This document shows positions 8,273 through 17,088 of a stretch of DNA of 64,000 nucleotides, piece by piece; position 1 is the first letter of the stretch; each line of letters starts with the position of its first letter. The DNA lies in NCBI GenBank assembly GCA_050186725.1, contig JBFWYG010000002.1:1-64000 (forward strand). The letters are read 5' to 3'. Position numbers and translations under genes: made by a program. Source of the DNA: JADJYF01 sp050186725 (GTDB taxonomy: Bacteria > Pseudomonadota > Gammaproteobacteria > Ga0077536). A model generated the notes under the pieces. It made no database searches, was not told the origin of the DNA, and saw nothing but the letters and a program-made list of their open reading frames with translations.

Positions 8273-9859
8273 TCAGCCGCCCTGCGCGAGGCGTTCTTCG
8301 GCCAGCGCGCGCAGCTTCGCTTTCTGGATCTTGGTGCCGTTGGCGCTCAAGGTGGTCGGGAACGCCTCCAGCACGAACACTCGCTTCGGTGCCTTGTAGC
8401 CCGCCAGGCGCGCGCGGCAGTGCGCCATCACCGCCTCGGCGTCCACCTCGCCCTCGCGCGCGAGGACGAAGGCCACCGGCGCCGGCGCGCCGTCCACCTG
8501 CACTGCCACCACCTGGCTGCTCAGCACCTGCGGATGCTGGTCGATGACCGCTTCGATCTCGAGCGGGCTGGTGAGGAAGCCGCCCAGGCGCAGCGTGTCG
8601 CCCATGCGCGCGAGGTAGCAGAAGCGACCATCGGCCTCGAGATAGCCGAGGTCGCCGGTGCGCAGGTAGCCATCGGCGGTAAACGCGGCGGCGGTCGCGG
8701 CAGGGTCGCCGTAGTACTCGTGCATCAGGCTGGGGCCGGCGATCTCGAGTTCGCCGGCGACACCCACCGGCAGCAATTCACCGCTCTCGGGATCGCGCAC
8801 TCGCACCCGCGCCTCGGGCGCGACCGGCAGTCCCCCGCCCTTGCGCCGCTCGTTGGCCGGCAGGGCTAGCGGCTGTAGCGCGTACAGCGCGTGACATTCG
8901 CTCATGCCGTACAGGCCGCGCAGGGTCACACCGCGCGTGGCCGCGCGCTCCACGATGTCCTCCAGCGCCGGGTTGAACAGCGCGAAACCGAAGTGGCGCA
9001 GGCTCGGAAAGGCCTGTTGCTCGTCGACCTCGGCCAGCATGCGGTCGATCATGTCGTCGACGCCGTTCATGTGCGTGATGCCGAGTTCGCGCACCAGGCG
9101 CGCCGCCTGCGGGGCATCGAACACCGGCATGACTTCCATCGGCGCGCGCGCGACGAGCGCGGCCAGCGCCTGGGTGAAGCCGTACACACCGCACAGCGGC
9201 AGCGCCTGCAGGACGCGGCATGGACCATCGTCGAGGCCCAGGCCACGAGCCGCGTCGGCCGCGTGGCGCGCCACCGTGCCCTGCACGTGGCACACGAACT
9301 TGGGCGCCTTGGTGGTGCCCGAGGTGGTGAAGATGACGCAGCGTGCGTCCGGCCCGCCGACGACGGGGGGCGCCGGACCGTCGAGATCCGCGTAGCGCGT
9401 GCTCGGCACGCCCGGCAGCGGTTCGCCGCGCGCCTCGTCCGGTGCTTCGTTGTAGACGATGACGCGCTCGATGGCGCTGAGCGCGGCCGGTGGCACCTCG
9501 CGCAGGATGCCGGCGAAGTCGATGGCCTTGAAGGTCGGCCACAGCGCCAGCATGCGACAGCCGGACCGGCCGACGATGTCCGCCACCTCGTGGGCGCGAA
9601 AGCGCGTGTTGACCGACACCAGGATCGCGCCGAGCCGGGCGCAGGCGAACAACAGCGTGAGCCAGGCGGGAATGTTCGGCAGCCACACCGCGATGCGGTC
9701 GCCCGATCTCAAACCGTGGGCCGCGAGGCCGGCGGCGACCCGCGCGCTCTCCGCGCGCAGTTCCGCAAAGGTCATCGCGCGGCCGGCGTAGCACAGCGCG
9801 ACGACGTCGTCGGGCGCATCGGCCAGCAGCGCGGTCAGATCGCGCGACGCGTGCAGCAT
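8273..9859 (-). CDS. AMP-dependent acyl-CoA synthetase/ligase
   Basis: Predicted 528-residue enzyme of the ANL superfamily. The ATG at 9859 is preceded by AAGGTG and lies 2 bases after the upstream methyltransferase stop; the frame extends further but only as shadow sequence. Signature segments in order are the P-loop-like FTTSGTTKAPK, the adenylate-binding GLYGMSE, the hinge TGDLGYLEADGRF, and the C-terminal catalytic Lys in LSANGTKIQKAKL. It should activate a carboxylic acid to its CoA thioester through an acyl-adenylate. Acid specificity (fatty, aromatic or short-chain) is not evident. The SDR downstream suggests a CoA-linked catabolic pathway. Confidence 0.9.
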   Translation of the reverse strand: MLHASRDLTALLADAPDDVVALCYAGRAMTFAELRAESARVAAGLAAHGLRSGDRIAVWLPNIPAWLTLLFACARLGAILVSVNTRFRAHEVADIVGRSGCRMLALWPTFKAIDFAGILREVPPAALSAIERVIVYNEAPDEARGEPLPGVPSTRYADLDGPAPPVVGGPDARCVIFTTSGTTKAPKFVCHVQGTVARHAADAARGLGLDDGPCRVLQALPLCGVYGFTQALAALVARAPMEVMPVFDAPQAARLVRELGITHMNGVDDMIDRMLAEVDEQQAFPSLRHFGFALFNPALEDIVERAATRGVTLRGLYGMSECHALYALQPLALPANERRKGGGLPVAPEARVRVRDPESGELLPVGVAGELEIAGPSLMHEYYGDPAATAAAFTADGYLRTGDLGYLEADGRFCYLARMGDTLRLGGFLTSPLEIEAVIDQHPQVLSSQVVAVQVDGAPAPVAFVLAREGEVDAEAVMAHCRARLAGYKAPKRVFVLEAFPTTLSANGTKIQKAKLRALAEERLAQGG

Positions 9860-9861
9860 GG

Positions 9862-10473
9862 TCACCTTCCTGTCTTCTGCGTGGAGGCGTGTCGCCATAC
9901 CAGCAGCTGGTTGTTGGCGGGCAGCGCGAGATTCTCGCACAAGGCCAGTCCGACCCGCGCCGCCAGCGCTTCGAGCTCGGCGAGATCGCGCAGGCCGAAG
10001 CCGGGATCAAGGCCGCGCGCCCAGGCGTCCAGGCGCAGGTTGCCTTCGCTGGTGAAGCGGCCGTCGCGGTTGAATGGTCCGTACAAGAGCAAGGGACCAC
10101 CTGGGCGCAACACACCGGCCACGCCCGCGAACAGCGCCTCGACCGCGGGCCAGGTCATGCAGTGCACGACGTTGGCCGCGTAGACCGCGTCAACCGTCGT
10201 CACCGGCCAGGGGCTCACGCGCACATCGAGCGCGAGCGGCGCGGGCAGCGCGACATCCGCGCCGGCGAGGTTCGCGGCCAGTGCCGCGACCCCCGTGGGA
10301 TGCTCGCTCGCCTGCCAGCGCAGTCCGGGCAGCGCGGCGGCGAAATAGCAGGCGTGCTGACCGCTGCCGGCGCCAATCTCGAGCACCTCGCGTGCGTTCT
10401 CGAGCAGCGGGCCGAGGGCCGCGAGGATCGGCGCCTTGTTGCGTTCGGCGGCGTGGCTGAAGTCCTGGAACAT
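9862..10473 (-). CDS. DUF938 family SAM-dependent methyltransferase-like protein
   Basis: Predicted 203 residues with a Rossmann SAM-binding loop (VLEIGAGSGQHA) and the DUF938 features RNKAPIL near the N terminus, YAANVVHCMTW in the middle and LYGPFNRDG towards the end. Family members are annotated as methyltransferases but their substrates are not established. It is the first gene of a tight minus-strand set: the CoA ligase begins 2 bases after its stop. The two are therefore probably translated together, although no functional connection is obvious from the sequence. Confidence 0.88.
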   Translation of the reverse strand: MFQDFSHAAERNKAPILAALGPLLENAREVLEIGAGSGQHACYFAAALPGLRWQASEHPTGVAALAANLAGADVALPAPLALDVRVSPWPVTTVDAVYAANVVHCMTWPAVEALFAGVAGVLRPGGPLLLYGPFNRDGRFTSEGNLRLDAWARGLDPGFGLRDLAELEALAARVGLALCENLALPANNQLLVWRHASTQKTGR

Positions 10474-10575
10474 CGCGCCAGTCTAGCCGCAGCGCGGCAC
10501 GACCACACTGGCTCGGCGAGCGACACACGGCCTGTGCTAAGGTCGCGCTACTTCGCCTTCACACCCGGCACCAGC

Positions 10576-12393
10576 ATGAACTCTCCCACCGCGGCGGGCG
10601 CCGCGCTCGACCCGCCGCGCGCGCGACGACGCCTCGCCGGCCTGCGCGGCCTGCGCCCCTTCCTCGCGCCCTATCGCGCCGTCATCGCCGCGGCGCTGGT
10701 CGCCCTGCTGGCCGCCGCGGGCGCGTCGCTCGCCATGCCGGTCGCGGTGCGCCACGTGATCGACGCCGGTCTCGGCGACGCGCATGGCGCGGCGGTGGAT
10801 CGCTATTTTCTCGGCCTGTTCGTGCTCGCCGTCGCGACCGCCTGCTTCGCCGCGCTGCGCTTCTACCTGGTGTCCTGGCTCGGCGAACGAGTGGTGGCCG
10901 ATCTGCGCTCGGCGGTGTTCCGCCACGTGCTCGGCCTGTCGTCGTCCTTCTTCGAAGTGACCAAGAGCGGCGAACTGCTCTCGCGCCTCACCACCGACAC
11001 CACGCTCATCCAGAACGTGGTCGGCAGCAGCCTGTCGGTCGCGCTGCGCAGTTCGCTGACCCTCGGCGGATCGGTGGTGATGCTGACCGTCACCAGTCCA
11101 CGCCTGACCGGCATCATCCTGCTGGTGATCCCGCTGGTGGTGGTACCGATCATCCTCGCCGGCCGGCGCGTGCGAGCGCTGTCCCGCGCGAGCCAGGACC
11201 GGCTCGCCGACACCTCTGCCCTGGCGGGCGAGGTGCTGAACGCGATGTCGCTGGTGCAGGCCTATACTCTGGAGGCCCTGCACGGCGCGCGCTACGAGCA
11301 GGCGGTGGAGCAGGCCTTCCTCGCGGCGCGCAAGCGCATCCGCCAGCGCGCGCTCCTCACCGCCTATGCCATCTCCATGGTGTTCGCCGCGCTGGTATTC
11401 GTGCTGTGGGTCGGCGCGCAGGACGTGGTGAGCGGGCGCATGAGCGGCGGCCAGCTCGGCCAGTTCCTGCTCTACGCGGTGTTCGCCGGTGGATCGACCG
11501 CCGGCCTGTCGGAGATCTTCGGCGCCCTGCAGCAGGCCGGTGGCGCCACCGAGAGACTGGTGGAGCTGCTGGGCGTACGGCCCGATCCGCCGCTGCCGGC
11601 CACGCCCACGCCGCTACCCACGCCGTGCCGCGGCGAATTGAGCTTCGAGCACGTGCGCTTCAGCTACCCGTCGCGGCCCACGCCGCCGGCGCTCAATGAC
11701 TTCTCGCTGACGCTCAGGCGCGGCGAGACCATCGCTCTGGTCGGCCCGTCGGGCGCCGGCAAGAGCAGCGTGCTGGCGCTCGCGCTCGCCTTCTATCGGC
11801 CACAGGCCGGACGCATCCTGCTGGACGGCGTGGATCTCGCCCTGGTCGATCCGCGCGAACTGCGCGCCCACATCGCCATCGTCGCGCAGGACACCGTGCT
11901 GTTCGCCGACAGCATCCTGGAGAACATCCGCTACGGGCGGCCCGACGCCAGCGACGAGGAAGTGCGCGCCGCGGCGCGCGCGGCCGCCGCGTCCGAGTTC
12001 ATCGAGCGGCTCCCCGACGGCTATCTCACCCAGGTCGGCGAACGCGGCGTGCGGCTCTCCGGCGGCCAGCAGCAGCGCATCTCCATCGCGCGCGCGGTGC
12101 TGAAGCAGCCCGCCATCCTGCTGCTCGACGAAGCGACCAGCGCGCTCGACGCCGAGTCGGAGTTGGCGGTGCAGGCGGCGCTCGAAGACCTGGTCCACGA
12201 CCGCGCGACGCTCGTCATCGCGCATCGTCTCGCCACCGTGCGCCGCGCGGACCGCATCGTGGTGATGGACGCCGGTCGCATCGTGGCCAGCGGCACCCAC
12301 GAGGATCTCACCGAGGGCGGCGGACTCTATGCGCGCCTGGCCGAACTGCAGTTCAGCGACGTCGGCCCCATCGACAGCCTGACGACGAGTTGA
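10576..12393 (+). CDS. ABC exporter, fused membrane and ATPase domains (MsbA-like)
   Basis: Predicted 605 residues with the half-transporter layout TMD-NBD. Six membrane segments lie within about residues 35-300. The ATPase domain has Walker A GPSGAGKSS (390-398), a Q-loop (IVAQDTVLF), the signature LSGGQQQR, Walker B ILLLDEATSALD and the H-loop AHR. The enzyme should work as a homodimer in the inner membrane. Related proteins export lipids, lipid A precursors or drugs, and nothing here decides between them. It is a single-gene unit, ending in a hairpin. The ATG at 10576 begins a short positively charged N terminus; the frame upstream overlaps the opposite-strand methyltransferase. Confidence 0.9.
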   Translation: MNSPTAAGAALDPPRARRRLAGLRGLRPFLAPYRAVIAAALVALLAAAGASLAMPVAVRHVIDAGLGDAHGAAVDRYFLGLFVLAVATACFAALRFYLVSWLGERVVADLRSAVFRHVLGLSSSFFEVTKSGELLSRLTTDTTLIQNVVGSSLSVALRSSLTLGGSVVMLTVTSPRLTGIILLVIPLVVVPIILAGRRVRALSRASQDRLADTSALAGEVLNAMSLVQAYTLEALHGARYEQAVEQAFLAARKRIRQRALLTAYAISMVFAALVFVLWVGAQDVVSGRMSGGQLGQFLLYAVFAGGSTAGLSEIFGALQQAGGATERLVELLGVRPDPPLPATPTPLPTPCRGELSFEHVRFSYPSRPTPPALNDFSLTLRRGETIALVGPSGAGKSSVLALALAFYRPQAGRILLDGVDLALVDPRELRAHIAIVAQDTVLFADSILENIRYGRPDASDEEVRAAARAAAASEFIERLPDGYLTQVGERGVRLSGGQQQRISIARAVLKQPAILLLDEATSALDAESELAVQAALEDLVHDRATLVIAHRLATVRRADRIVVMDAGRIVASGTHEDLTEGGGLYARLAELQFSDVGPIDSLTTS

Positions 12394-12398
12394 GCCTC

Positions 12399-12421
12399 GG
12401 CCGCGCGTCCCGCGCGCGGCC
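12399..12421 (+). terminator. Hairpin terminator after the ABC exporter
   Basis: Perfect 9-bp arms (GGCCGCGCG) with a TCCCG loop begin 6 bases after the stop codon. There is no T run, so the call rests on hairpin strength and position. Confidence 0.5.
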
Positions 12422-12505
12422 CGTTCCCACCCCATTCCCGCCCCGTCGCCGCGTCGCGCGGCGCCGACTGCCGTACGCGACGTCGCCCGCGCGCCTGCGC
12501 GGCTA

Positions 12506-12533
12506 TCAAAAAACTCGCCTGCCCAGCCGCTAG
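12506..12533 (+). promoter_or_regulatory. Sigma-28 (FliA)-type promoter for the chemoreceptor gene
   Basis: TCAAA (12506-12510) and GCCGCTAG (12526-12533) are separated by 15 bases, close to the flagellar sigma-28 pattern TCAAG...GCCGATAA. The receptor ATG is 70 bases downstream. The motA promoter in this window has the same elements at identical spacing, which raises confidence in both. Confidence 0.55.
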
Positions 12534-12603
12534 TGGAGGAGCTCTCCCGCCACTGGCCAGCGCCTCGCGCGAGCCATTTCCAGTCGTCAACTCGGAGTCG
12601 AAC

Positions 12604-15237
12604 ATGGACCTGAGCGTCAAGCAGAAACTATGGGCCTTCGCGGCCTTCAGCATCATCGCCACTCTGATGGTGGGCCTCGTCGGCTATCACGGCGAAAAGG
12701 CCCAGGGCGACGCACTGAAGGTGCTGAATGTCCAGTTGAGCGCGCTGCGCAACCACATGGAAGCTGACATGATGCACGATGCGCTGCGCGCCGACGTGCT
12801 GTCGGCGTTGCGCGCGGCCGCGAGTGGTGATGCCGACGCACGACGCGAGGTCGAGAGCGATCTCAAGGAGCACATCGCGAATTTCGAGGCGGTGCTCGCC
12901 GACAACCAGGCGCTGCCCCTGTCGGGCGACGTCAAAGACGCGCTCGGCTCGGTTGCCCCGGCGCTGCAGTCCTACGAGACCGCCGCCAACACCATCGTGC
13001 AGCAGGCCTTCACCGACAGCGCGGCTGCCGAGAAGCTGATGCCGGACTTCCTGGTCGCCTTCGGCGCGCTCGAGCAGGAGATGGGCAAGGTCTCGGACCT
13101 GGTGGAGGACAAGGCCAAGCAGGCCGAGGCGTCGGCCGTCGCGCTGGCGGCGCGGTCAGTGATGCTGATGTCGGTCGTGATCCTCGGCGCGGCCATCGCC
13201 GCGCTGGTGGTGTCCTACTTCCTGGTGCGCAGCGTGGTCAATCCGCTCGACACGCTGCGCGCGGCGATCGAAGCGCTGCGCGGCGGTGACAGCAGCGGCA
13301 CGCGCCTGTCGGGCTTCAAGCACGAGTTCGCCGGCGTGGAGCACGCCTTCAATGGCGTGCTCGACGACCTCGATGCGCAGCACCGCGCCGAACAGTTGCG
13401 CGCGCAGGCCGCGTTCCGCGTGCAGCAGGCGCTGAATGCCGCCACCACCAACGTGGTGCTGAGCGACGAGCGCCTGGACGTGGTCTACGTCAACGACACC
13501 GCGCGCGCGATGTTCGAGCGCTACGCCGCCGACCTGCGCAAGGACCTGCCCGGCTTCGACACGGCGCAGATGATCGGCCGCGGGGTCGAGCAGTTCTACG
13601 CTGAACGCGGCATGCGCGACACGCTGCAGCGCCTGACTACGCCGCGCACCGACGAGGTCGTGCTGGGCGGCAAGACCTTTTCCGTGACCGCCACCCCGGT
13701 ACGCGGCGCGCAGGGCGAGCAGCTCGGCGTGGTGTGCGAGTGGGTCGATCTCACCGAGCAGCGCGAAGCGGAGCACCAGATCCAGGCGGTGCTGGCCGAC
13801 GCCACCGCCGGCCGCCTCGACAGCCGCCTGGAGGCCGAGCGCTTCCGCGGCTTCACGCGCGCGCTGGCGCTGTCGGTCAACCAGATGATGGACGCGGTCA
13901 CCGCGCCGCTGAACGTCGCCGCGGCGCACCTGAGCGCGATCGCCGACGGCAAGCTGCCGGCGCCGATCACCGCCGAGTTCCACGGCGCGTTCAACGACAT
14001 CAAGAACAACCTCAACACCTGCAGCGAAGTGCTGCGCGCGATGGTCGAGGACGCCACTACGCTGGTCGAGGCCGCGCAGGCCGGCCGGCTCGAGGAACGC
14101 GCCTCGCTCGAGCGCCACTGGGGTGATTTCCGCAAGATCGTCGCGGGCATGAACAACATGCTCGACTCCGTGGCGCAGCCGATCACCGCCGCACGCACCG
14201 TCATGACCGCGCTCGCGGCCGGCGATCTGTCCCAGCGCATGGAGGGCGACTACCAGGGTGAGTTCGCGGTGCTGCGCGACGCGATGGACGCCTCCATCGC
14301 CAATCTCGCCAACATGGTCAAGCGCATCGGCGATTCGTCGTCCAGCATCGGCAGCTCGGCGAGCGAAATAGCCAAGGGCAACCAGGACCTCAACCGCCGC
14401 ACCCAGGAACAGGCGGCCTCCATCGAGGAGACCACCTCGGCCATCCAGTCGCTCACGACCCGCGTACAGGAGAACACCGAGAACGCGCGGCGCGCCAACC
14501 AGCTCGCCGCCTCCGCGCGCACCGAGGCCGAAAAGGGCGGCAAGGTGGTCGCCGACGCGATCGGCGCGATGGGCGAGATCAACAGCGCCAGCGCCAAGAT
14601 TGCCGACATCATCTCGGTCATCGACGGCATCGCCTTCCAGACCAACCTGCTGGCGCTGAACGCGGCGGTCGAAGCCGCCCGCGCCGGCGAACAGGGACGC
14701 GGCTTCGCGGTGGTGGCGAGCGAGGTGCGCAACCTCGCGCAGAACAGCGCGGCGGCGGCCAAGGAAATCAAGGATCTCATCGGCGACAGCGTCGACAAGG
14801 TCACCCACGGCACCCAGCTGGTCAACGAGTCGGGCAGCACGTTGCGCGACATCGTCGGCGCGGTGAAGAACGTCAGCGACATCATCGCCGAGATCACCGC
14901 CGCGTCCGAGGAACAGCAGGTCGGTATCGAACAGGTCAACCGCGCGCTGGTGCAGCTCGACGAAGTCACGCAGCAGAACGCGGCGCTGGTCGAGGAAGCG
15001 ACCGCGGCCAGCGAGTCGATGGACGACGAGACGCGATCGCTGACCGATCTCATGGCCTTCTTCCAGGGCGGCGCCGCGGATGACGTCGCGCCCCGGGTCG
15101 AGGCGACGGAAGCGCCGCGCGTCGAGCGGCGCAAGGCCAACCGGCCGTGGTCCGAGCGCGCCGCACCGGTGATCGCGCCGGCCGCCTCACAGATCGCCGC
15201 GGGCGGCAACGGGAGTGACGTATGGAACGAGTTCTGA
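12604..15237 (+). CDS. Methyl-accepting chemotaxis protein with PAS and repeated HAMP-like regions
   Basis: Predicted 877 residues. The order is a first membrane segment (about 9-30), a periplasmic four-helix-type domain, a second membrane segment (about 181-203), HAMP (205-255), a PAS-like domain (about 275-390), further HAMP-like repeats (about 395-570) and the signalling hairpin. The hairpin tip (IDGIAFQTNLLALNAAVEAARAGEQGRGFAVVASEVR-type) is canonical. Its tail ends DVWNEF, which resembles the C-terminal tethering pentapeptides used by CheR/CheB. It senses a periplasmic ligand and controls CheA; the ligand is unknown. The 3' end overlaps the start of a porin gene by 16 bases. Confidence 0.93.
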   Translation: MDLSVKQKLWAFAAFSIIATLMVGLVGYHGEKAQGDALKVLNVQLSALRNHMEADMMHDALRADVLSALRAAASGDADARREVESDLKEHIANFEAVLADNQALPLSGDVKDALGSVAPALQSYETAANTIVQQAFTDSAAAEKLMPDFLVAFGALEQEMGKVSDLVEDKAKQAEASAVALAARSVMLMSVVILGAAIAALVVSYFLVRSVVNPLDTLRAAIEALRGGDSSGTRLSGFKHEFAGVEHAFNGVLDDLDAQHRAEQLRAQAAFRVQQALNAATTNVVLSDERLDVVYVNDTARAMFERYAADLRKDLPGFDTAQMIGRGVEQFYAERGMRDTLQRLTTPRTDEVVLGGKTFSVTATPVRGAQGEQLGVVCEWVDLTEQREAEHQIQAVLADATAGRLDSRLEAERFRGFTRALALSVNQMMDAVTAPLNVAAAHLSAIADGKLPAPITAEFHGAFNDIKNNLNTCSEVLRAMVEDATTLVEAAQAGRLEERASLERHWGDFRKIVAGMNNMLDSVAQPITAARTVMTALAAGDLSQRMEGDYQGEFAVLRDAMDASIANLANMVKRIGDSSSSIGSSASEIAKGNQDLNRRTQEQAASIEETTSAIQSLTTRVQENTENARRANQLAASARTEAEKGGKVVADAIGAMGEINSASAKIADIISVIDGIAFQTNLLALNAAVEAARAGEQGRGFAVVASEVRNLAQNSAAAAKEIKDLIGDSVDKVTHGTQLVNESGSTLRDIVGAVKNVSDIIAEITAASEEQQVGIEQVNRALVQLDEVTQQNAALVEEATAASESMDDETRSLTDLMAFFQGGAADDVAPRVEATEAPRVERRKANRPWSERAAPVIAPAASQIAAGGNGSDVWNEF

Positions 15238-16436
15238 GCGTGCGCGGAGGCGCACGGGCCTGGGCCCTGCTGGCCGGATCCTGGCTGGCGCAGGGGGCCA
15301 TGGCCGCCGATGACGCCCAGCCCTGGTTGCTGGGCGACTGGAACGGCCACCGCTCGGCGCTCGCCGAGCGCGGCCTCGACATGGAGTTCCTCGCTACCAG
15401 CGACGTGATGGCGGTGGTCGACGGCGGACGCTCGCGGGGCGTCGAGGCGCTCGCCAACTTCGATGCGGTGTTCAACCTGGACACCGGCACCGCGGGCTGG
15501 TGGTCGAACGGCACGTTCCGCATGCATGTGATCGGCTCGGTGGGCGGCTATCCCAGCCAGCGCGTGGGCGACATGCAGTTCACGAGCAACTACGAAGCCA
15601 TCTCCAACACGGTGACGTTCTACGGCTTGAGCTACGAGCAACGCATGCTGGACGACCGGCTGGGACTCCTGGTCGGCCTGCACGAGGTGAACGAAGACTT
15701 CTACGTGACGGAAATGAGCGTGCTGTTCCTGAACAGCTCGCTCGGCATCGGCATCGACGTGACCCAGGCGGGGCCGTCGACGTTCCCGGTCACGGCGCCG
15801 GGTGTGCGGCTACGCCTGAACTGGACACCAGACACCTACCTGCTGGCCGCGGTCTACGACGGCGTACCCGGCGACCCCGACAATCCCTACGGGCCGCAGA
15901 TCCAGTTCGACCACGGCGACGGCGTGTTCGCCATCGGTGAGGCCGGCCTGCTCGGCGGCGAAGGACGCTACTACAAGGTTGGCGTCGGCGGCTGGTATCG
16001 CACCAGCAACTTCGACGACCTGGACGGCGTGCCGCGGGACGAAAATTCCGGCATCTACGCGATCGCCGAAAGCGACCTGTGGCGCCAGGAGGATGGTCGC
16101 GGCGTGGGTGTGTTCACCCAGCTCGGTTTTGCTGACGGCGATGCCAACCAGGTGTCCACCTATGTAGGTGGGGGCGTCAACTGGACCGGGCCTTGCGCCT
16201 GTCGACCGGCGGACGTGGCGGGTCTGGCGGTCGCCCACGCGCGCAACGGCGACCACTTCATGCGGCTCGACCCGACCGTACAGCGCGCCGAGACGACCAT
16301 CGAAATGACCTATCTCGTCGTGCCCACGCCGTGGCTGTCGATCCAGCCCGACCTGCAGTACGTCATCGACCCGGGCACCGACAGCAGCCTGGACGACGCC
16401 CTGGTGCTCGGCCTGCGCGTGCAGCTCGCGCTGTGA
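15222..16436 (+). CDS. OprB-like carbohydrate-selective porin
   Basis: Predicted 404 residues. An N-terminal signal peptide (WALLAGSWLAQGAMA) is followed by a barrel with the OprB-type opening WLLGDWNGHRSALAERGL and closing DLQYVIDPGTDSSLDDALVLGLRVQL segments. OprB porins admit sugars across the outer membrane. The ATG at 15222 overlaps the chemoreceptor's last codons; an in-frame GTG at 15240 just after the receptor stop is the alternative start. Either way the two are translationally adjacent, hinting that porin and receptor serve the same solute, which is inference. A CACxCxP-like cysteine pair (GPCACRP) is odd for a porin loop. Confidence 0.87.
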   Translation: MERVLSVRGGARAWALLAGSWLAQGAMAADDAQPWLLGDWNGHRSALAERGLDMEFLATSDVMAVVDGGRSRGVEALANFDAVFNLDTGTAGWWSNGTFRMHVIGSVGGYPSQRVGDMQFTSNYEAISNTVTFYGLSYEQRMLDDRLGLLVGLHEVNEDFYVTEMSVLFLNSSLGIGIDVTQAGPSTFPVTAPGVRLRLNWTPDTYLLAAVYDGVPGDPDNPYGPQIQFDHGDGVFAIGEAGLLGGEGRYYKVGVGGWYRTSNFDDLDGVPRDENSGIYAIAESDLWRQEDGRGVGVFTQLGFADGDANQVSTYVGGGVNWTGPCACRPADVAGLAVAHARNGDHFMRLDPTVQRAETTIEMTYLVVPTPWLSIQPDLQYVIDPGTDSSLDDALVLGLRVQLAL

Positions 16437-16446
16437 GCGCCGCGCG

Positions 16447-16824
16447 CTAGAGCAGTTCGACCACCACCCGCTCGGCCTCCCCGGCGACCGCCGGCAGGCG
16501 GGCGCCGACGAAGGCGTCGCGGCTGTTGCCGCGCGGCAGCTGCGCCGGACCGACCACGCGGCGCTGTTCGGCGCGCGCCTTGCCCTGGCCATCGACGATG
16601 GCCACGCGCAGCACCCGCGGCGTGAGCACGCGGGTCAGGAGGTTGCGCGAGATGCGCGCCGCGACCACGGTCGCGTCGCCTTCGCTGCGCACCTCGGTGG
16701 ATACCACGCGCAGCGCGCCGCCATTCGGGCTCAGCACCGGCGCGGCCTGCAGCGATCCCGACACGGTCAGCGCACTCGCCACGGCCAGCGCGCGCCAGGC
16801 GCGATGGGGAATCTTGGTATGCAT
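16447..16824 (-). CDS. Small exported protein of unknown function
   Basis: Predicted 125 residues with a signal peptide (RALAVASALTVSGSLQA, cleavage before APVL). The mature part of about 100 residues is rich in Arg, Val and Ala, has no Cys, and shows predicted short strands (VVAARISRNLLTRVLTPRVLRVAIVDGQGK). I do not recognise a family. It is convergent with the porin gene, only 10 bases apart, and divergent from the LLM oxidoreductase gene. Codon use and third-position GC match its neighbours, and the opposite strand offers no better gene, so it is likely real. Confidence 0.6.
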   Translation of the reverse strand: MHTKIPHRAWRALAVASALTVSGSLQAAPVLSPNGGALRVVSTEVRSEGDATVVAARISRNLLTRVLTPRVLRVAIVDGQGKARAEQRRVVGPAQLPRGNSRDAFVGARLPAVAGEAERVVVELL

Positions 16825-17088
16825 ACAGTTCTGCTCCCGCTCGTACTTCCAGAGTGTCCTACCCCCCTGGCGCCGCCGGCGCCGGCCGGCGACGAGCCAT
16901 CATTCACCACCCGTCGGCGCCCGGGCAAGCCCGAAGTGCGGCGTGGTGCGCATCTTTAACATTCAGGCCTCAAGTCTTCGCGACAGCGGTCGGGCCAGCC
17001 GGCCCCGGGTTGACGGGCCGGCGCGCGCCCCGTCTACTTGGATGTTCAACGCCACCATTTTCACGGCGCAAGCCGAGGAGTCTCGAAC

